The translations under genes and the position numbers were made by a program. DNA of 64,000 bases. Source: Embiotoca jacksoni (Eukaryota > Chordata > Actinopteri > Embiotocidae). Under the pieces are notes generated by a model. The model was not told where the DNA came from, did not search any database, and was given only the letters and a program-made list of their open reading frames with translations. Shown one piece after another: positions 1 through 12,009 of the stretch; positions within the stretch are counted from its first letter, which is position 1; each line of letters starts with the position of its first letter. The stretch covers positions 2,152,501 through 2,216,500 of the forward strand of contig JAKOON010000012.1 of assembly GCA_022577435.1 (NCBI GenBank), in the 5' to 3' direction.

Positions 1-77
1 CAGATCAGATAATATGAGTTCATCCACAAATCAAATCCATACATCCCCATCTTGACTTGAAGACACAGGCCGTTTAC

Positions 78-244
78 CTGCCTGCCTGCTGTAGCATCAT
101 AGACAAGTACAGGTTTAGACAGTGAGGCAACAGAGAGAGACAACAAACAAGCATGCTGCTATTGTGATGGACAGCCTCCACTGTGAGGTTCAGTATGTCA
201 ATGTGTTCAGTGTGTGATGTAGCAACTTCTCCAGCCGTGGGGGT
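78..244 (-). CDS. Candidate internal exon, unidentified protein
   Basis: Read on the minus strand, a T12-rich pyrimidine tract ending in CCTACAG lies just before this segment and GTAAAC follows it, so both splice signals are good. The 167 nt are open in one frame, starting at a codon boundary (ACC CCC ACG) and ending with two bases of a codon. The 55 residues begin TPTAGEV, contain an N-glycosylation-type NSS, and then a hydrophobic stretch with CCLSLLPHCLNLYL. This looks helical and would suit a helical-repeat or membrane-associated protein. I do not recognise the family. The frame fits the other two candidate exons at 24280-24372 and 62423-62562 (phase 0 junctions). Against it: an open 55-codon frame between splice-like sites can arise by chance, and the sequence has no motif I can name. 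Confidence 0.33.
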
Positions 245-1259
245 CTGTAGGAAAAAAAAAAAAATATGAATGAGCAAGAAAGAGAGATTGTGGGTGAGAG
301 AACAAGAGTAAGAGAGAATGAGCAATGAGCTCAGGTGGACCCGACATCTGCATTCACTTCCTGTCTTTTTCCAATGGGAGGGAGGGGAGAAAAGGAGGGG
401 GGGGGTGGGGGTGGTGGTGGTGAGGACTCCAAGAAAACAAGTGCGAGATGAAGGCCTTTCTGGAGGCTACAAAGGAGCTGTACACTGGAAAAGGGCCGGG
501 GAGCTCTCAATAGAGCTGAAGAACACACAGACAAAACTTGGGAAGGAAGAAGGCATGCCTTACAATGGCATTGGGCCCCATGCTTGCTTCAAAGATCCAG
601 TCAGAAATACAGAAAGAGGAAGAGAGTGAAAGACAGAATGGAAATGATGGACCTGCTGGGAAGTATAGCAGTTGCAGCAGTAGGAGAGAGAGAGAGAGAG
701 GGGGGGGGGGGGGTTACTGGTATATATGCTGGGCAAAAGGCCACCGAGTTTCTCGGCTATTCATCTGAAAACAAACTATGCAGCACAGGCAGGCGCAGTC
801 AAACTGCATCTGTGCGTGGAGTGGATTTTGTCTCGGGCTTCAAAAAGATGCAAAATAAAAGGCCTACTGGTGCTCCATGTGTGGCCCCCATGCTAAAAGT
901 CAGGAGACAAGGAAGCGAAAACTAAAGAAGAGAGCTGGTGGGAAAGGAAGTGAGAGTGAACAGGCGATTGGTGATGTCATACCTTTGCTGCAGTGATGTA
1001 AATATCTATAACTCTCTTATTTCTATAGCACAGGGAGCCCCGTCATTTGATTTTAAACTTCTGCGTCGTACCAGTAAGGCAGTTGGCTAAGGCGTTTACT
1101 GTAGACACAGCACACAAAGAGAAGCCAGGTGACAGTGAGCTGTTTGTATGTCCTTGGTGTGCCAGTGTCATTGTCAGGGCTTATCAGAATCTAGGGGCAA
1201 AGAATGAGCAGGGAGGGAGGGAGGGAGGGAGAAAAGGAAAAAAATAAAAAAAATGCATA
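245..1259. other. Non-coding; purine/G-rich tracts
   Basis: No gene seen. The stretch is purine-rich on the plus strand. It holds a G-rich run at about 392-426 (G8 followed by GGTGGTGGTG), a (GA)9-G14 tract at 683-713 and a (GGGA)5 run at 1211-1231. Open frames here are low-complexity. The A12 at 252-263 on the plus strand is the complement of the pyrimidine tract of the candidate exon at 78-244. Confidence 0.6.
683..713. repeat. (GA)n followed by G-run
   Basis: GA dinucleotides pass directly into an uninterrupted run of 14 G. All 31 bases are purines on the plus strand. Confidence 0.9.
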
Positions 1260-1730
1260 TGGCTTTAATAAAACTTTATCAGGAGTTACCTTAGCGCCGT
1301 TTCCCCTTCTCCGTGTCACCCCCGGCCCCCTCCTCTGCCACCCTGTGACACCCTCGCTCTAATATTTAAAGAGCTGCGGGTACGCGACTGCGGGGATCGC
1401 GTTTAACTTCACCAATTTCTTATTGCCTGTCAGTCTCTCTAATTTGATCTGGCCTTGGACAGTTACCATTTTGGACAGCAGAGTCACGGCACATATTGGC
1501 TGGGAGACTGGCAGCTAATAAAAACCAGCTTGGTATTTACTCCCCTTTTCCTTTTATTTATAATATATCTCAATATTGTTATTATGAATATATATGCATT
1601 TAAGCCTCACGTATCTCTCTGGGTGGCCTCTCAGTTAATAATATGTTATTGATTTCCATAGCGGACTGGCTATATATCTGTTTTAATTTCAAGGCCTTAT
1701 CGCTCCCTCTGTGATTCACGTGAACCCTTC
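1260..1730. promoter_or_regulatory. Candidate conserved non-coding element
   Basis: This is about 470 bp of complex sequence without simple repeats. It mixes a GC-rich half with CpGs (about 1290-1410, for example TACGCGACTGCGGGGATCGCG) and an AT-rich half with TAATATTTAAAG, CAGCTAATAAAA and TATGCATTTAAG. All frames carry frequent stops except short ones. The texture is that of teleost conserved non-coding elements. Conservation is inferred, not seen. Confidence 0.33.
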
Positions 1731-2399
1731 CTTTATTTCTTTTTTCTTTTTTTCCTACAGGCATTATTAAGTCTGTGTAGGAGTATAGGTAACATGTTTT
1801 TTACAGTCCGACTGGTTACTTTATGTGAGGGAGGGATACTCATTACGGACCCCCACATCTTCCTCAAGTCAGCCTTCATCTTTTCTTTGACAGATTGGAT
1901 CAGGGGCAGATAGGGTCCGGTTGTGTGCCCAGATTTAGGTGCTGACAAATTATAAGAGAACATAAAAGAGGAGAATAAAATAGGAACGAATAGTTTTAAC
2001 AAATATATTTTTATAAATATTGCCGAGTTGTTGATAGAGTGAAAGTGCTGGCCTTGTAGTAACGTGATGAAAGTCATTAATAGTTCATCCAGATTGTAGA
2101 CTTTCTTACTGGTTAATTTCTGCAGAGGACAACAGGGACATGCTGCCTCACACACAGAAACCTTTGGCCAACCTTATTGGATGGTTAGACCTCTAAGGGC
2201 ACCGCCTCGCCCTCCTTGGCCCATCTCCTACCACCGGAATGATAAAGGGATGGAGATGAAGCCGAGGAGGAGGAAGACTGGGAAGGGCTCGACGAGGAGT
2301 AGGAATAAGCAGTGCATGTATATATGCGAAATATATGCGCCATCAGCAGAAAAAGAGTCTGAGTCAGCCGTTTGCTGGGCCTTGCTGCATGCTAAAACA
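1731..2399. other. Non-coding; minus-strand 140-codon open frame
   Basis: A 140-codon minus-strand frame spans 1733-2155. A good acceptor-like site (pyrimidines ending CTCTGCAG) abuts it at 2119/2120, but no convincing donor follows and the 3' part is AT-rich and lysine-rich. About one such frame is expected by chance in a window this size. At 2164-2171 there is a TTGGCCAA palindrome (NFI-like core), followed by ATTGG at 2176-2180. I see no supported gene. Confidence 0.45.
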
Positions 2400-2640
2400 C
2401 ATAGAGGCAAAGCCCATTAAAAATGAATGCCACGCTATAATCACATTCACACTTAAAATTTAATGTTGGTACACGGCGGCTGACAAAGAGAAGGCGGCAT
2501 AGGGCGCTGTGATTATGACCATGTCTCCTGTACGTCCTACTTTGAGGTGACGCCTTCGCGTGGCCCCGGGAAGTGCTTTCTGATTCAAGGGAAGCCAGGG
2601 GCAGGTCTTGTAGTCTAATTGTGGCAATTAGCTTAAAGGA
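2400..2640. promoter_or_regulatory. Candidate conserved non-coding element
   Basis: Complex sequence with homeodomain-like cores (CCATTAAAAATGAATG, CTATAATCAC, AAATTTAATG), then a CpG-containing half (GACGCCTTCGCGTGGCCCCGGG). There are no repeats and no long frame. I infer a regulatory-type element from texture alone. Confidence 0.3.
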
Positions 2641-3630
2641 CATAGACCAGACTGACATCTTCATAAGGGAGAGAAACTCTGTTAAATTAATCTGTGCAGA
2701 GCGAGGACAGATCCCTCACAAAATCTTTCCCCACGTTTTTTTTGCATGTCGCTGTCCATTCTCCTGATCTGATGATCATCCTCATCCTTATTCCTTTTTC
2801 CCCTATAAAGTATTTTTGGAGAGTATTTCCTTATCTGAACCGAGTGTTTAAGGACAGATGTTGTCATACGCTTGAGTCAGATTTGGGATTTGGAGCTCCA
2901 TAAATGGTCAAAAATAGCTTTTTATTCAGTATCAAATTAGCCACATACTAAGGCTTTTTATATTTTTACACTATTTTTAAACATTGTACAGTACAGATAT
3001 ACAGTATCTGATATGTCCAATATTTTCCATTATTTATTTTTATACAGATTAATGATAAAAAGCAATAATTGTTTTTGCGGTATAGAATGAGATTCAGAGT
3101 AGGCTCTGTGTCACCATGCGAGTTGAATTGGTTGCTTCACTTTTACTTAAGTGCTGCTTAGACCTTTTGATTTTGCAGGATAATGATAACAAATACTGAA
3201 TTCACTACTTGATTTTTGCTCATCACTGTCCACTATAACAAACTTTAAACAAGTAAAGTTTTTCCATCAGTGACAGTAGAAAGAAAGGACAAGTACAAAA
3301 TGGTACCGCTAGTCCATCACCCACTGCAAGACCCAAAAGCTTGCATGTAGCAGGGAAGCCCCCCCCCCTGTTGAGAGTGCATGGGGGCCTTTGAGGCCCT
3401 CATTTTGGGAAGCAGCAGAGACAATGAGTGGGTGGGTGGTGGCGGGAAGGATTGAGGGGAGGGTGGGACTCCACTCCAATTCGAGCTCAAGTGGGCTGAA
3501 GATGGCTGAGAAGTGCACTTTCCTTCAAAGAAGGCAAATGAATGTTCTTCTTGGCCAAACATAATATTGTCAGAGCGGCGCACAATAGGAACCTCTCACA
3601 AGTGTTTTCCAAGTGTGTGTGCATTTACAG
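2641..3630. other. Non-coding, AT-rich
   Basis: Mostly AT-rich sequence (2880-3300) with no gene, RNA or repeat family that I recognise. A C8 run at 3360-3368 and a G-rich patch at 3425-3470 are the only notable features. Confidence 0.55.
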
Positions 3631-3655
3631 TGTGTGTGTGTGTGTGTGTGTGTGT
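3631..3655. repeat. (TG)12 microsatellite
   Basis: Perfect TG dinucleotide array. Confidence 0.95.
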
Positions 3656-4952
3656 AAATGTGTGGCCGTGACAGCCCCACTTAACCTACCATCCTCCGTC
3701 CATAAGAGAGGAGGAACCTCCTCCTTCAAGGTCAGGCTGGAGTTTCTCAAAGACACTCTCCCAGTCAATTTTACCTCCTTATTCAGGCAAAGGATATCTC
3801 TTTTAACCTTTTCCCCTGCTCCTCCATCCTCCCGTCAATTACAAAAACCCTGGGCATCTTCTTTTGACAAAGACTGGGGTCCTTGGAAAGAGAGGAAAAG
3901 ACAGAAAAAAGGATAGCAACACACTTTTGAATGAATAAAGAGCGACAGCAACGCAATCTAGGCTAGCCAGAGGTTGGCTGGTTGAGTGCAGCTAGTCGTA
4001 TTCATCTCTCTCCAATGTGGATTACTTTGTGGCTCCGTTAGTCTTTTCTCATTGTGAAACGTTTAAATTTAAACCTTCAACGCATAAACAGCGACCTGGA
4101 AATAACAAAAAGTGAAATTTCTTTTCTATATCATTTGATTTAGTTTTTACAACAGATCATTCTTCTAATACCAATGTATTGAAATCATATGTAAAGGTGA
4201 AAATTATGCAAAAGTCTTCTATTTTGAGGCAACTAGACCAATAAAATGAATAGACAAGTGTCAAACACGGACGAAGGCAGTGCTACCTATGACTGAAGTT
4301 TTTTTTCTTTATCTAGGTCACAATATGTAGAGCAATTTCAACAGATGGGCTGCAGAGTACTCCCCAGGCGAACAGAAGTTAGTTTTTCTCTTTCTCTTCT
4401 CTTACCGTTGCCCCTGTGCCCTTCCTCTGCCGGAAATGATTCCATCATCAGGAGTTTGTCGCAGGTGAATCTGAGTTCATGTCACACACATGCACACACA
4501 CGCATGCATACGCACAAACACACTGCATGGACACTGTGAGGAGGAAACGCATGCGGTCAAGAAGGTAAAAAATATTAGACTAGTAATGAAAATATGACAA
4601 ATAAATGTACAAATATGCAAATTATGCTTTTGCAATTTTGATAGATTTTGGTTGACTTTATTTAAAGTGTTATTTTAAAATCGAGTTTTTAGTTTTAGTT
4701 GTCGGAAAAAAGGTGGATTTACACTCCATACACCAAGAATGAAAGAGAGAAGAAGAGAGAAAAGTACAAATTTTGTGAACATGACATGATGTTCTGCATA
4801 TTTATACAATTTCAGTTTTTCGTTGAAAGTAAAATAAGACGTCAAGAAAAAATGAATGAAAGCCAAAATTTGAGAGTCAATGATGGGAAATTATGGTGGG
4901 GACAGAAAATAGCTTTGATATAGATCCACTTGGGGTTCCCTGAAAACCCCTC

Positions 4953-4954
<2 letters not shown>
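3656..4954. other. Non-coding
   Basis: No gene seen. The part from 4060 to 4900 is AT-rich. A short imperfect CA-rich patch lies at 4482-4522 (CACACACATGCACACACACGCATGCA). Open frames are short and lack recognisable motifs. Confidence 0.55.

Positions 4955-5008
<54 letters not shown>
4955..5008. repeat. (CA)27 microsatellite
   Basis: Perfect CA array of 54 bp. Open frames crossing it on either strand encode only Thr-His or Cys-Val repeats and are artefacts. Confidence 0.97.
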
Positions 5009-5011
<3 letters not shown>

Positions 5012-5811
5012 CGCATGGACAGAAAATGTCACAAAATTTTTGGGAGAAAAAAGGCACCCTGGTGAGATGCGAGATTCGGCTTGGAGGTCTGTTGGTCCAA
5101 CAGCAGCAGAGACAACACAGAGATAGCTTAGGAAAACACACATGCACACACACTCGCGATGAAAACGGTGGTTGGTGGTGGAATGCAGATGTGTGTGTGG
5201 TGTCTGTGTTTACGTGCGTGAGAGACAGCAACATGGAAAAAGACAGTTGAAGGTGGGGAGTGTGTGAGTATAGAGGAGGTCTCATATAATGGAGAGGCTC
5301 CACCTGTTTACACTTCTTTGCCCCCCAGCATTCTTCAGCGGGCCCCTTTAGAGGGCCTCATTGCTGACAGCCAGCTAACTGCTCTTTGGGAGCCCTCCAC
5401 AGGGACCACAAAAAAACAGCTGAAGCCTCGAAGGGCTTCCTGAAAAGGGAGAGGGAGGAGTGCGGGGAGGTGAGGGCATGACGAATAGGCAAGATAGAGC
5501 AAGAAGAATAGCAATAAAACTAAATGGAGAAAGCAAGCAAACAGACGGAGACAACTTAAAAGAGTCTATCACCAGTGAACCACTTCCAAACAAGCCTCTT
5601 TAATGAGGTCCGCTATTAATACAGAAAAAAGAAAGGAGAGAAAAGCAGTGAGCAGGAGGGGCGGGCAGCGGGCGAGGAAAAGAGTGAACGAATGGGGGAA
5701 TGTGTGTGAATGCAGTTTGTGTACTGAATCATTTTATCTTTGTTTTTCTGCGACTGTACAATGACCTCTGTTTGGGGCAGTGATGAAGACAGTAGCAGGA
5801 TGGGGATGGGC

Positions 5812-5846
5812 AGGAGGAGGAGGCGGAGGAGGCGGCGGCGGAGGCA
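5812..5846. repeat. GGA/GGC trinucleotide tract
   Basis: Imperfect (GGA)n/(GGC)n run, almost all G and A on the plus strand. Confidence 0.8.
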
Positions 5847-5948
5847 GAAGTGGGTGTTTGGGTAGTGGGAGGCTAACAGGCTAGACACCAGGCCTTTGTG
5901 TGCAAATTTCCCAGCAAGCGCCTTACCAGTTAATTAAGGAGGTCAGTG

Positions 5949-5990
5949 AAAGAGGGAGAGAGAGAGGGGTAGAGAGACGGAGAGAGAGAT
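5949..5990. repeat. GA-rich low-complexity tract
   Basis: Nearly pure GA/GGGA sequence, interrupted by single T and C bases. Confidence 0.85.
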
Positions 5991-8281
5991 GCAGGAGGTG
6001 GGGGTCAGCCCTAACGAGCTGTCCGCAGCACATGAATGAGGGGTTTGTCCTAAACTAAGCAGCGAGAGACCAAACAATGTCAGCAGCAATTAGCAACCAG
6101 TGGTGGGCAACCGAGGGCCCTGTTGACTGAGCAAGCAAAAAGATGTGAGAAAGAAACGGGAACACGAACGTGCGGACACACCTATACTGTAGCAAAAACA
6201 TCCAGCAATAAATAGGATGGAGCCGAGCAGAGGGGAGGTGGGCGGGGGTGGAATAGGCGGAGGCGGGTCATGTTGCCTTCACCTCTCCACACAGGGAGGC
6301 CTTGACCCAGCTGGCTGAGTGCTTTGAATGTACAAAACTGGTAGGAGGCAACAAAGGCCATAGGTGTAGCAGTGTGATCTGTATGCTGAAGTTAAACTCG
6401 GTATGGTCGATAGAAGCACAATGTCTACACACAAAGCTCAAGTAAAAAAAAAAAAAAAAGGCTTTATTTTTGCATAGAGATCCTACCTTTTGAATTCGAT
6501 TGATTCGTCATTGCTTTTTTTTTTTTTCTTGTGAATTACCTCATTAGAGGAGTGTCAAATTATTTTTCCTGGACAAGTCACTCCAGTCAGCTCTCCCGGC
6601 GTGTCTGTTTTTGGCTCCTACCTTTTCTCCTCTCCTGTCTGTTACCGTTCTTGGCACAATATAAAGACTCCAGCCTTTGTTTCCTTCTAATCTTCGAGGT
6701 GAAGTGGCCCCTCTTGTACCTCGGGCTCTAATCGCTGGCTGAGACAGTGTTCTGTAGTGGTGCTGGACCGCGGTGAAAACCCGACATCCCCACAAAGAGA
6801 AGGGAAAAACTGCTGCGTTCGGGCTTTGTGTGCAAATATAAAAGCGCACAAAAGCGGGAGCCTGAGATAGTGTCAGAGTTAGAATGTTTTCACTATCCAG
6901 TTCTAGATATGGATTCTATTTTTTTCTAATATGGGGGTTATTTGTTGTGCCACTTTGTGTGGGGAGGAGGTGGGACTCGGTGGCTGTGAGAAAGTGGAGC
7001 CTGCAAACTTTGGCCTGTGAAGAAAGTAGGTTTTGGGTTGTGTGGAAAAGGCGAGAGGGTTCACTGGCTGTTGAAGATGGTCGCAGGAGGGCATGAGAAA
7101 TGTGAGATTTGTAATTTGTAATTGCCAAATGAGCTTCTGAATGTGCTTCTCAGGCTTTTTATTTTGTGCAGTACATGCCCTGTATATTCTCATGGAACGA
7201 GTCTGAGTAGGTATTCTAACTTTTCACCATGTATTATGTATCAGAGTAGATATATTATGAATGCTGTCTCCATGCATTTACACAGCTCATTTATAGTAAT
7301 TGCCCAATTCTCTCCCTCAGATATCTCCGTGTGGAGATACTGTAGATATTGCCCAAATGTGCTGATAAACCAGACTCCGATCCGTCCAATCAACAGACAA
7401 ATAAATCCATTCAAATTCTCACTTTTGAAATCCAGTCCCCGGTGTGCTCCAAAGCTGGAGAAAGATTCACTGGGATAAGTCCCCCCTGTCCTTCAGAGCA
7501 ATCCATATGGCTGCTCAGCCAGTAATCAGGACATATAGGGGCTGGGTGATCAGTGACAAAAGCTAGGCAGGGAGACATCAACCTGCTGGAGGAGAGTTGG
7601 GGAGAAAGGGAGGGGGGCTGGCAGGATGAGCGTGGGGACGATGGAGGTGGAGTAATCAGAATCCCATCCAGCCCGGGTCTCCAGAAATTGCCATGCAGAT
7701 TTAAAGCCCATAAAGGGAGGATCCTTGGACTGCTCCTTCTCCCCGCTGCTACTCCAGCACAGCGCAGAGCTCCACTCCCCTCCTGCCTTTTCTCGCTCCC
7801 TTCTCTCCGCAGTGCTAATTGGAGGCAGGTAGCCCCCCAGATGTGGGGCCCAGGTTACGGTAACCTTGGTGGTGAGATCGGCTGCTCGCCTTTATGCAGC
7901 TGGCTATTCATCAAAATGGAGGGGTGGGGGGGTGGTGATGTGGGGCATGGCGGCAGAGGGGCAGAATATGCAGCAGGGGGAAATGAGCGTCCAAGACGGA
8001 AACAAACAAATCACCCTCTTGCCCTGATCCACTGAGGAGGGGGGATGTGATGGACCAGTGGTCATAATATGTAATGGCAGAGATCTACGGGTTTGACAAA
8101 TCAAATGTATGGGCTTATTTGGGATTAAAAAAAAAAAATCAGCTGGTAGTACTCTCTGAAATGCTGTCTGATATACTGTAGCACCGCAAAGTGCAGTGTA
8201 ACAATTAGATGAATCTTTATTTTGCAAAATAATCAACACTGTGCAAATATTAGAACACATACCTACAGACGGCTGCAGTAA

Positions 8282-8640
8282 ATGCAAATTGCCATGCAAC
8301 GCTGTAGAGCAAGAGCCTTATCAGCAATATCCCACTGATCGATCGCCGTGGTTGCATTATCAATCATCCGTCATCGCATTGATATCTCTGCAATACCTAT
8401 AATCTCACCTGATCAGAATCATTGATCAATACTGAAGTAGGATTGATCTCCCATGCCAGCTGGACCGGATGACAGTGACACGGGAATGTTGGCAGAGATG
8501 TAAAACATTTGCAAATGAGCAGCGTCGACCATCATATCCCTCGCGCTAAAAATAAAAGCAGCAAATTGAAACCCGCGGCCTGCAAAATATAGCAGCCAAG
8601 TCATGTGGAATATATCTTTTCTAAATTTGAAGTAAAGGGG
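8282..8640. promoter_or_regulatory. Candidate enhancer: octamer and PBX-type cluster
   Basis: A canonical POU octamer ATGCAAAT sits at 8282-8289. A perfect palindrome CATTTGCAAATG, a second octamer-like site, sits at 8506-8517. Between them are ATCAATCA (8359-8366, a PBX/HOX core on the complementary strand), two GATC-rich palindromic patches (8336-8345 CTGATCGATC and 8424-8431 ATTGATCAAT) and several more ATTGAT cores. The block is repeat-free and closed in most frames. These motifs are the kind bound by POU, PBX/MEIS and HOX proteins. Enhancer function is an inference from motif density. Confidence 0.4.
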
Positions 8641-8965
8641 ATCCCATTTCTGCTCCAAAGAAATATTTCATGTGGCATATTACAACATAATTACCCCTGA
8701 TCTTGCATTTGTGATGACGGGTTTCCTCCCCATTGGAGAATACTGAGCTAGTGGCTTGTATTCAGCAGGGAAAACAGGCATCCATGGCACAGTACCACTC
8801 AGAATCTCTTCTGCATAGGACCTTAATCATCCTGGCTCAGTGTGCATGTGCATATAGGGAGATTTGTGTGTGCAGGTGGTGTGTGCACGTGCATGCATGT
8901 CTTGCAGTGGGTGTTTTCCAATAAGTGTGTTATATTTGTGTGTTTCTGTGTAAGTGTGTTCTTGC

Positions 8966-8968
<3 letters not shown>
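8641..8968. other. Non-coding
   Basis: No gene or repeat family recognised. The TG content rises towards the array that begins at 8969. Confidence 0.5.

Positions 8969-9010
<42 letters not shown>
8969..9010. repeat. (GT)21 microsatellite
   Basis: Perfect GT array of 42 bp with degenerate TG-rich flank upstream (8840-8968). Confidence 0.97.
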
Positions 9011-9011
<1 letters not shown>

Positions 9012-9778
9012 TGACACAGAGAAGAGCGAGAGAGACTGAGAGAGAAAACCCGTCCCTCCAATTCCCCTGTGAAACCCACTACACCAATTTCCAGCCATGG
9101 GCAATCACTCACTCAGCATACACATCTACATAGAGGCTGATGAGATCCTCCGTGGGCTCTACCATGTGACTGGAGCTCGTCATCTACTGTATGTGCGCTC
9201 CTATTCCAATACTATAGTCACGGGGGGGGGGGGCGTGGGAGCGGTGCAGATGATCTACATACAGTTATGATACATAGGTAATCTCCGAGGGGCAAATCAA
9301 AGATGCTCCGCTGTGTTTCCCTTTGAATCCGAGAAGAATCTGTCATTTTTGCATGGCCATTATTGGTGGAGGTGATATGTCTTCCAGTTTTAGATGTCCT
9401 TGCACATGCATTGGGCTTCTTTAGTGTAACTTGCTAACCAATGACTGATATGAATGGATGTAGGCTCGTGGACTTGGCTGGATAGATTAGAGCTTAAAAG
9501 AATGTCCACCCTCAAGCTGTGATGTTAACATGGGGCACCATGTGCTGAGAGTTCATTAGTGTAATTGCCAGAATATTACCCATTGGCATGGTCATAATGT
9601 ATAGAATATGAATGCTATAAATCTCCATTCCTCTTCCGTCCAGCAGGCCAAAAGTCGAACCAACATCATCGCATATTAATGAACAAATGAACTTTTTGAG
9701 GTGAGGCAGTAAAATGACGGTCTCTGCTGGCACTAGTCTTCTATTTCTCTACACCGACAACCATTTATATCCACATCT

Positions 9779-9782
<4 letters not shown>
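9011..9782. other. Non-coding; possible element at 9515-9725
   Basis: A G12 run lies at 9222-9233. From 9515 to 9725 the sequence is complex with TTCATTAGTGTAATTGCC and CGCATATTAATGAACAAATG. This resembles regulatory elements elsewhere in the window, but there is no decisive motif. No gene is visible. Confidence 0.4.
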
Positions 9783-9832
<50 letters not shown>

Positions 9833-9844
9833 CGCGTGCGCGCA
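9783..9844. repeat. (TG)23 plus CG-rich TGCG tail
   Basis: A perfect TG array at 9783-9828 continues into GCGTGCGCGTGCGCGC. The alternating purine-pyrimidine run is Z-DNA prone. Confidence 0.93.
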
Positions 9845-11867
9845 TGTGTATGTGGTGTATGTGCCATGGCTGCCTTAGTCTCCTGGGAAAAATACTGTTT
9901 TGGTGGAGGAAGAGAGGGAATTTCCTCAGAGTTGCACAACAGGGCACCCCATCCACCTCCTTTTTCTAACAACCAGCCCTCTCCTCCCCTCTCTCAGCTG
10001 ATGTCAGCACATATCTCGCCATCGTTCTGGAGCCACAATTGCTATTGAAAGAGCAGACGGATGTGTAGGTGGAGAGTCAATACGGGCTCCCGAAATGATC
10101 CTGTTGCTTTTTTAGAAGAAGTGATGGAATACATTGTCACTGATGGGTTTTGTGTTTGACATTGTGGTGACCACCAGCAATGCCATATTCAACAACTGCT
10201 CACTCAACTCAGTGGACTCTATTATGAACAAGCAATATTTTCATTCATCTAGGAAGTAGCACTTCGGAAGTCAATATATTCCGACTCTTAACCTTTGCTC
10301 CAACTCTATCTTGCAGGCTTCTAACTCATCATAAACTTCAGAAGTAGCAGACACACACTCCGAGATATTTAAGTGGCCAATATAAATAATTCTTTTATCT
10401 ATCTCTAGGTTAAAGTATAAGGACATGCATCTCTATTTATTTAAAGGCCAGAGCACAGTTTAAAGGGACATATAGTTCTTAAGGCATTTATGGTGTTGCT
10501 GTAACATTTAAGTCGGTATTAGAGACGGCAGGCTGCAGAAGCATATTCTGCATGCACCCATTTTTTGTTTTGTTTATTGATCTGACCTTCTGTTGCCCAG
10601 CCACTGAAAATACCTCCACATTTTCTTTCACACACTCCTGCCTTTAGCTCACCGGGTTTTTGTACATACATGCAGTGTACATGTATTATCTAAAGCTTCT
10701 GAAAGTAGTACGAAAAATGCATGTGGAAATTTAGAGGAACCGCCATTTGCCCCCCAAGATTCCAGTTTGTTTTGATACCCGTCGTCTACTTTTGATCAGA
10801 TCTGAATATCATTTACGATGTTTCACACCCAACCTAGCACTGTCTTTTTCTGCTTTTTTTTTTTTTTTTTTCGGGTCTTGACTACAAAGACTTTTTCCTC
10901 ATGGCTGCCAGCCACTTGTCTTTAGCCAGCTGTTAATTAATACCGAGGAGCAGGTAGACCATAATGGAGGATTTATCTCAGTTCTTCGCACTACTTAGTG
11001 CCCACTGGACACTTCCATACCTCCTCCTCCTCCTCCTCTCAGTACCTTCTCACATTTTCTCTCCACTCATCCTTCCACCCCACCCCCGCACCCCACCCCG
11101 CCCTTAGATCCCCCCACCCCACTCCTGAGAGAGTTGTGGAGGCGGAATGAGAATGGGTTGGAATGAGGGACAAAATAGGTTGAGAGGGTCGTTAGATAGT
11201 GAGCGAGGGAAAGGGGTCAGAACAATGTTGCTGATACGGTCAGAACTGTAAGTGCACCTGAGGGGTCATTTTTCGAGTGAGCGTCTGACCTCGCACCGAT
11301 CATAATAGTCATTTTCAGCCGGGCCTTGGAAATTGAATAAGTTGACGTGCACGTTATAAACACGGGGGCCCCTTATTTATATTTCATTAAGCAGCGTTTG
11401 ACACAGCGTTTTATGCTGGATTCTTACTATACAATGCACAGGCAGACTAGCTTTGGGGGGCAACATTATCCCTGATGAACTACTGGGTTAATAGTCCCAT
11501 CAGGCTTAACACTGGTTAGTGAAGTTCTGGACTGTGTATTGTGTTTGTGACGTAAGGTAAAGCTATGAGAAGGAAGGGCGTGCTTGTGTTTCCAGAGTAC
11601 AGAAGGATTTCCATGCTTTCCCCACACGCACGAGTTGGTCATTTCCTGGCTGCTGTGCTGAGCGATACATATGAAAGAAGAGCAAGTTAGATCATTAGCT
11701 GAGAAGACCTCCTTCTTTGGTTGTGTGCTTTGTTTACATCTTTACCTTAGCGCTTGTCCAGTTCACACTCCTCATGTACGGGGGCATGCTGTTGCTTGTA
11801 TACATCCCTTGACTTTTCATGCAAATTTATGTTTAAACATAGTTGTTTGTGTGTACGATGAGGAACA

Positions 11868-11869
<2 letters not shown>
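9845..11869. other. Non-coding; T18 run and possible element
   Basis: No gene seen. A T18 run lies at 10854-10871 and a C-rich patch at 11078-11122. The part from 11230 to 11420 is complex and repeat-free (GACCTCGCACCGATCATAAT, GACGTGCACGTTATAAACAC). It may be a conserved element. Confidence 0.45.

Positions 11870-11937
<68 letters not shown>
11870..11937. repeat. (AC)34 microsatellite
   Basis: Perfect 68 bp array. The TG array at 11967 lies 30 bp downstream in the complementary sense, so the two could pair as a hairpin. Confidence 0.97.
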
Positions 11938-11939
<2 letters not shown>

Positions 11940-11966
11940 GGTGGAGGGGAGACCTAGAAGGGGGAT

Positions 11967-11977
11967 TGTGTGTGTGT

Positions 11978-12008
<31 letters not shown>

Positions 12009-12009
12009 G
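11967..12009. repeat. (TG)13 followed by G18
   Basis: A perfect TG array passes directly into an uninterrupted G18 run. Confidence 0.95.

Larger units (their letters stand above)
5009..8281. other. Non-coding with purine tracts
   Basis: No gene seen. It contains a GGA/GGC trinucleotide patch (5812-5846), a GA-rich tract (5949-5990), an A16 run (about 6444-6459) and a T13 run (about 6516-6528). The sub-blocks at about 7200-7460 and 7640-7900 are complex, repeat-free and may be regulatory. I see no decisive motif in them. Confidence 0.5.

Noticed and set aside
1733..2155. 140-codon minus-strand frame after a good acceptor-like site
   Set aside because: No credible donor, AT-rich and Lys-rich tail, and about one frame this long is expected by chance in 64 kb. 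It does not fit the other exon candidates.
8411..8461. 51-nt minus-strand phase 0/0 segment before a GTGAGA donor
   Set aside because: Weak acceptor and short length. It lies inside the octamer/PBX cluster, which explains the sequence better.
9645..9670. tRNA B-box-like GGTTCGAC on the minus strand; also GGTTCGAT near 42471 and 47408
   Set aside because: No A-box or cloverleaf arms at the right spacing in any of the three.
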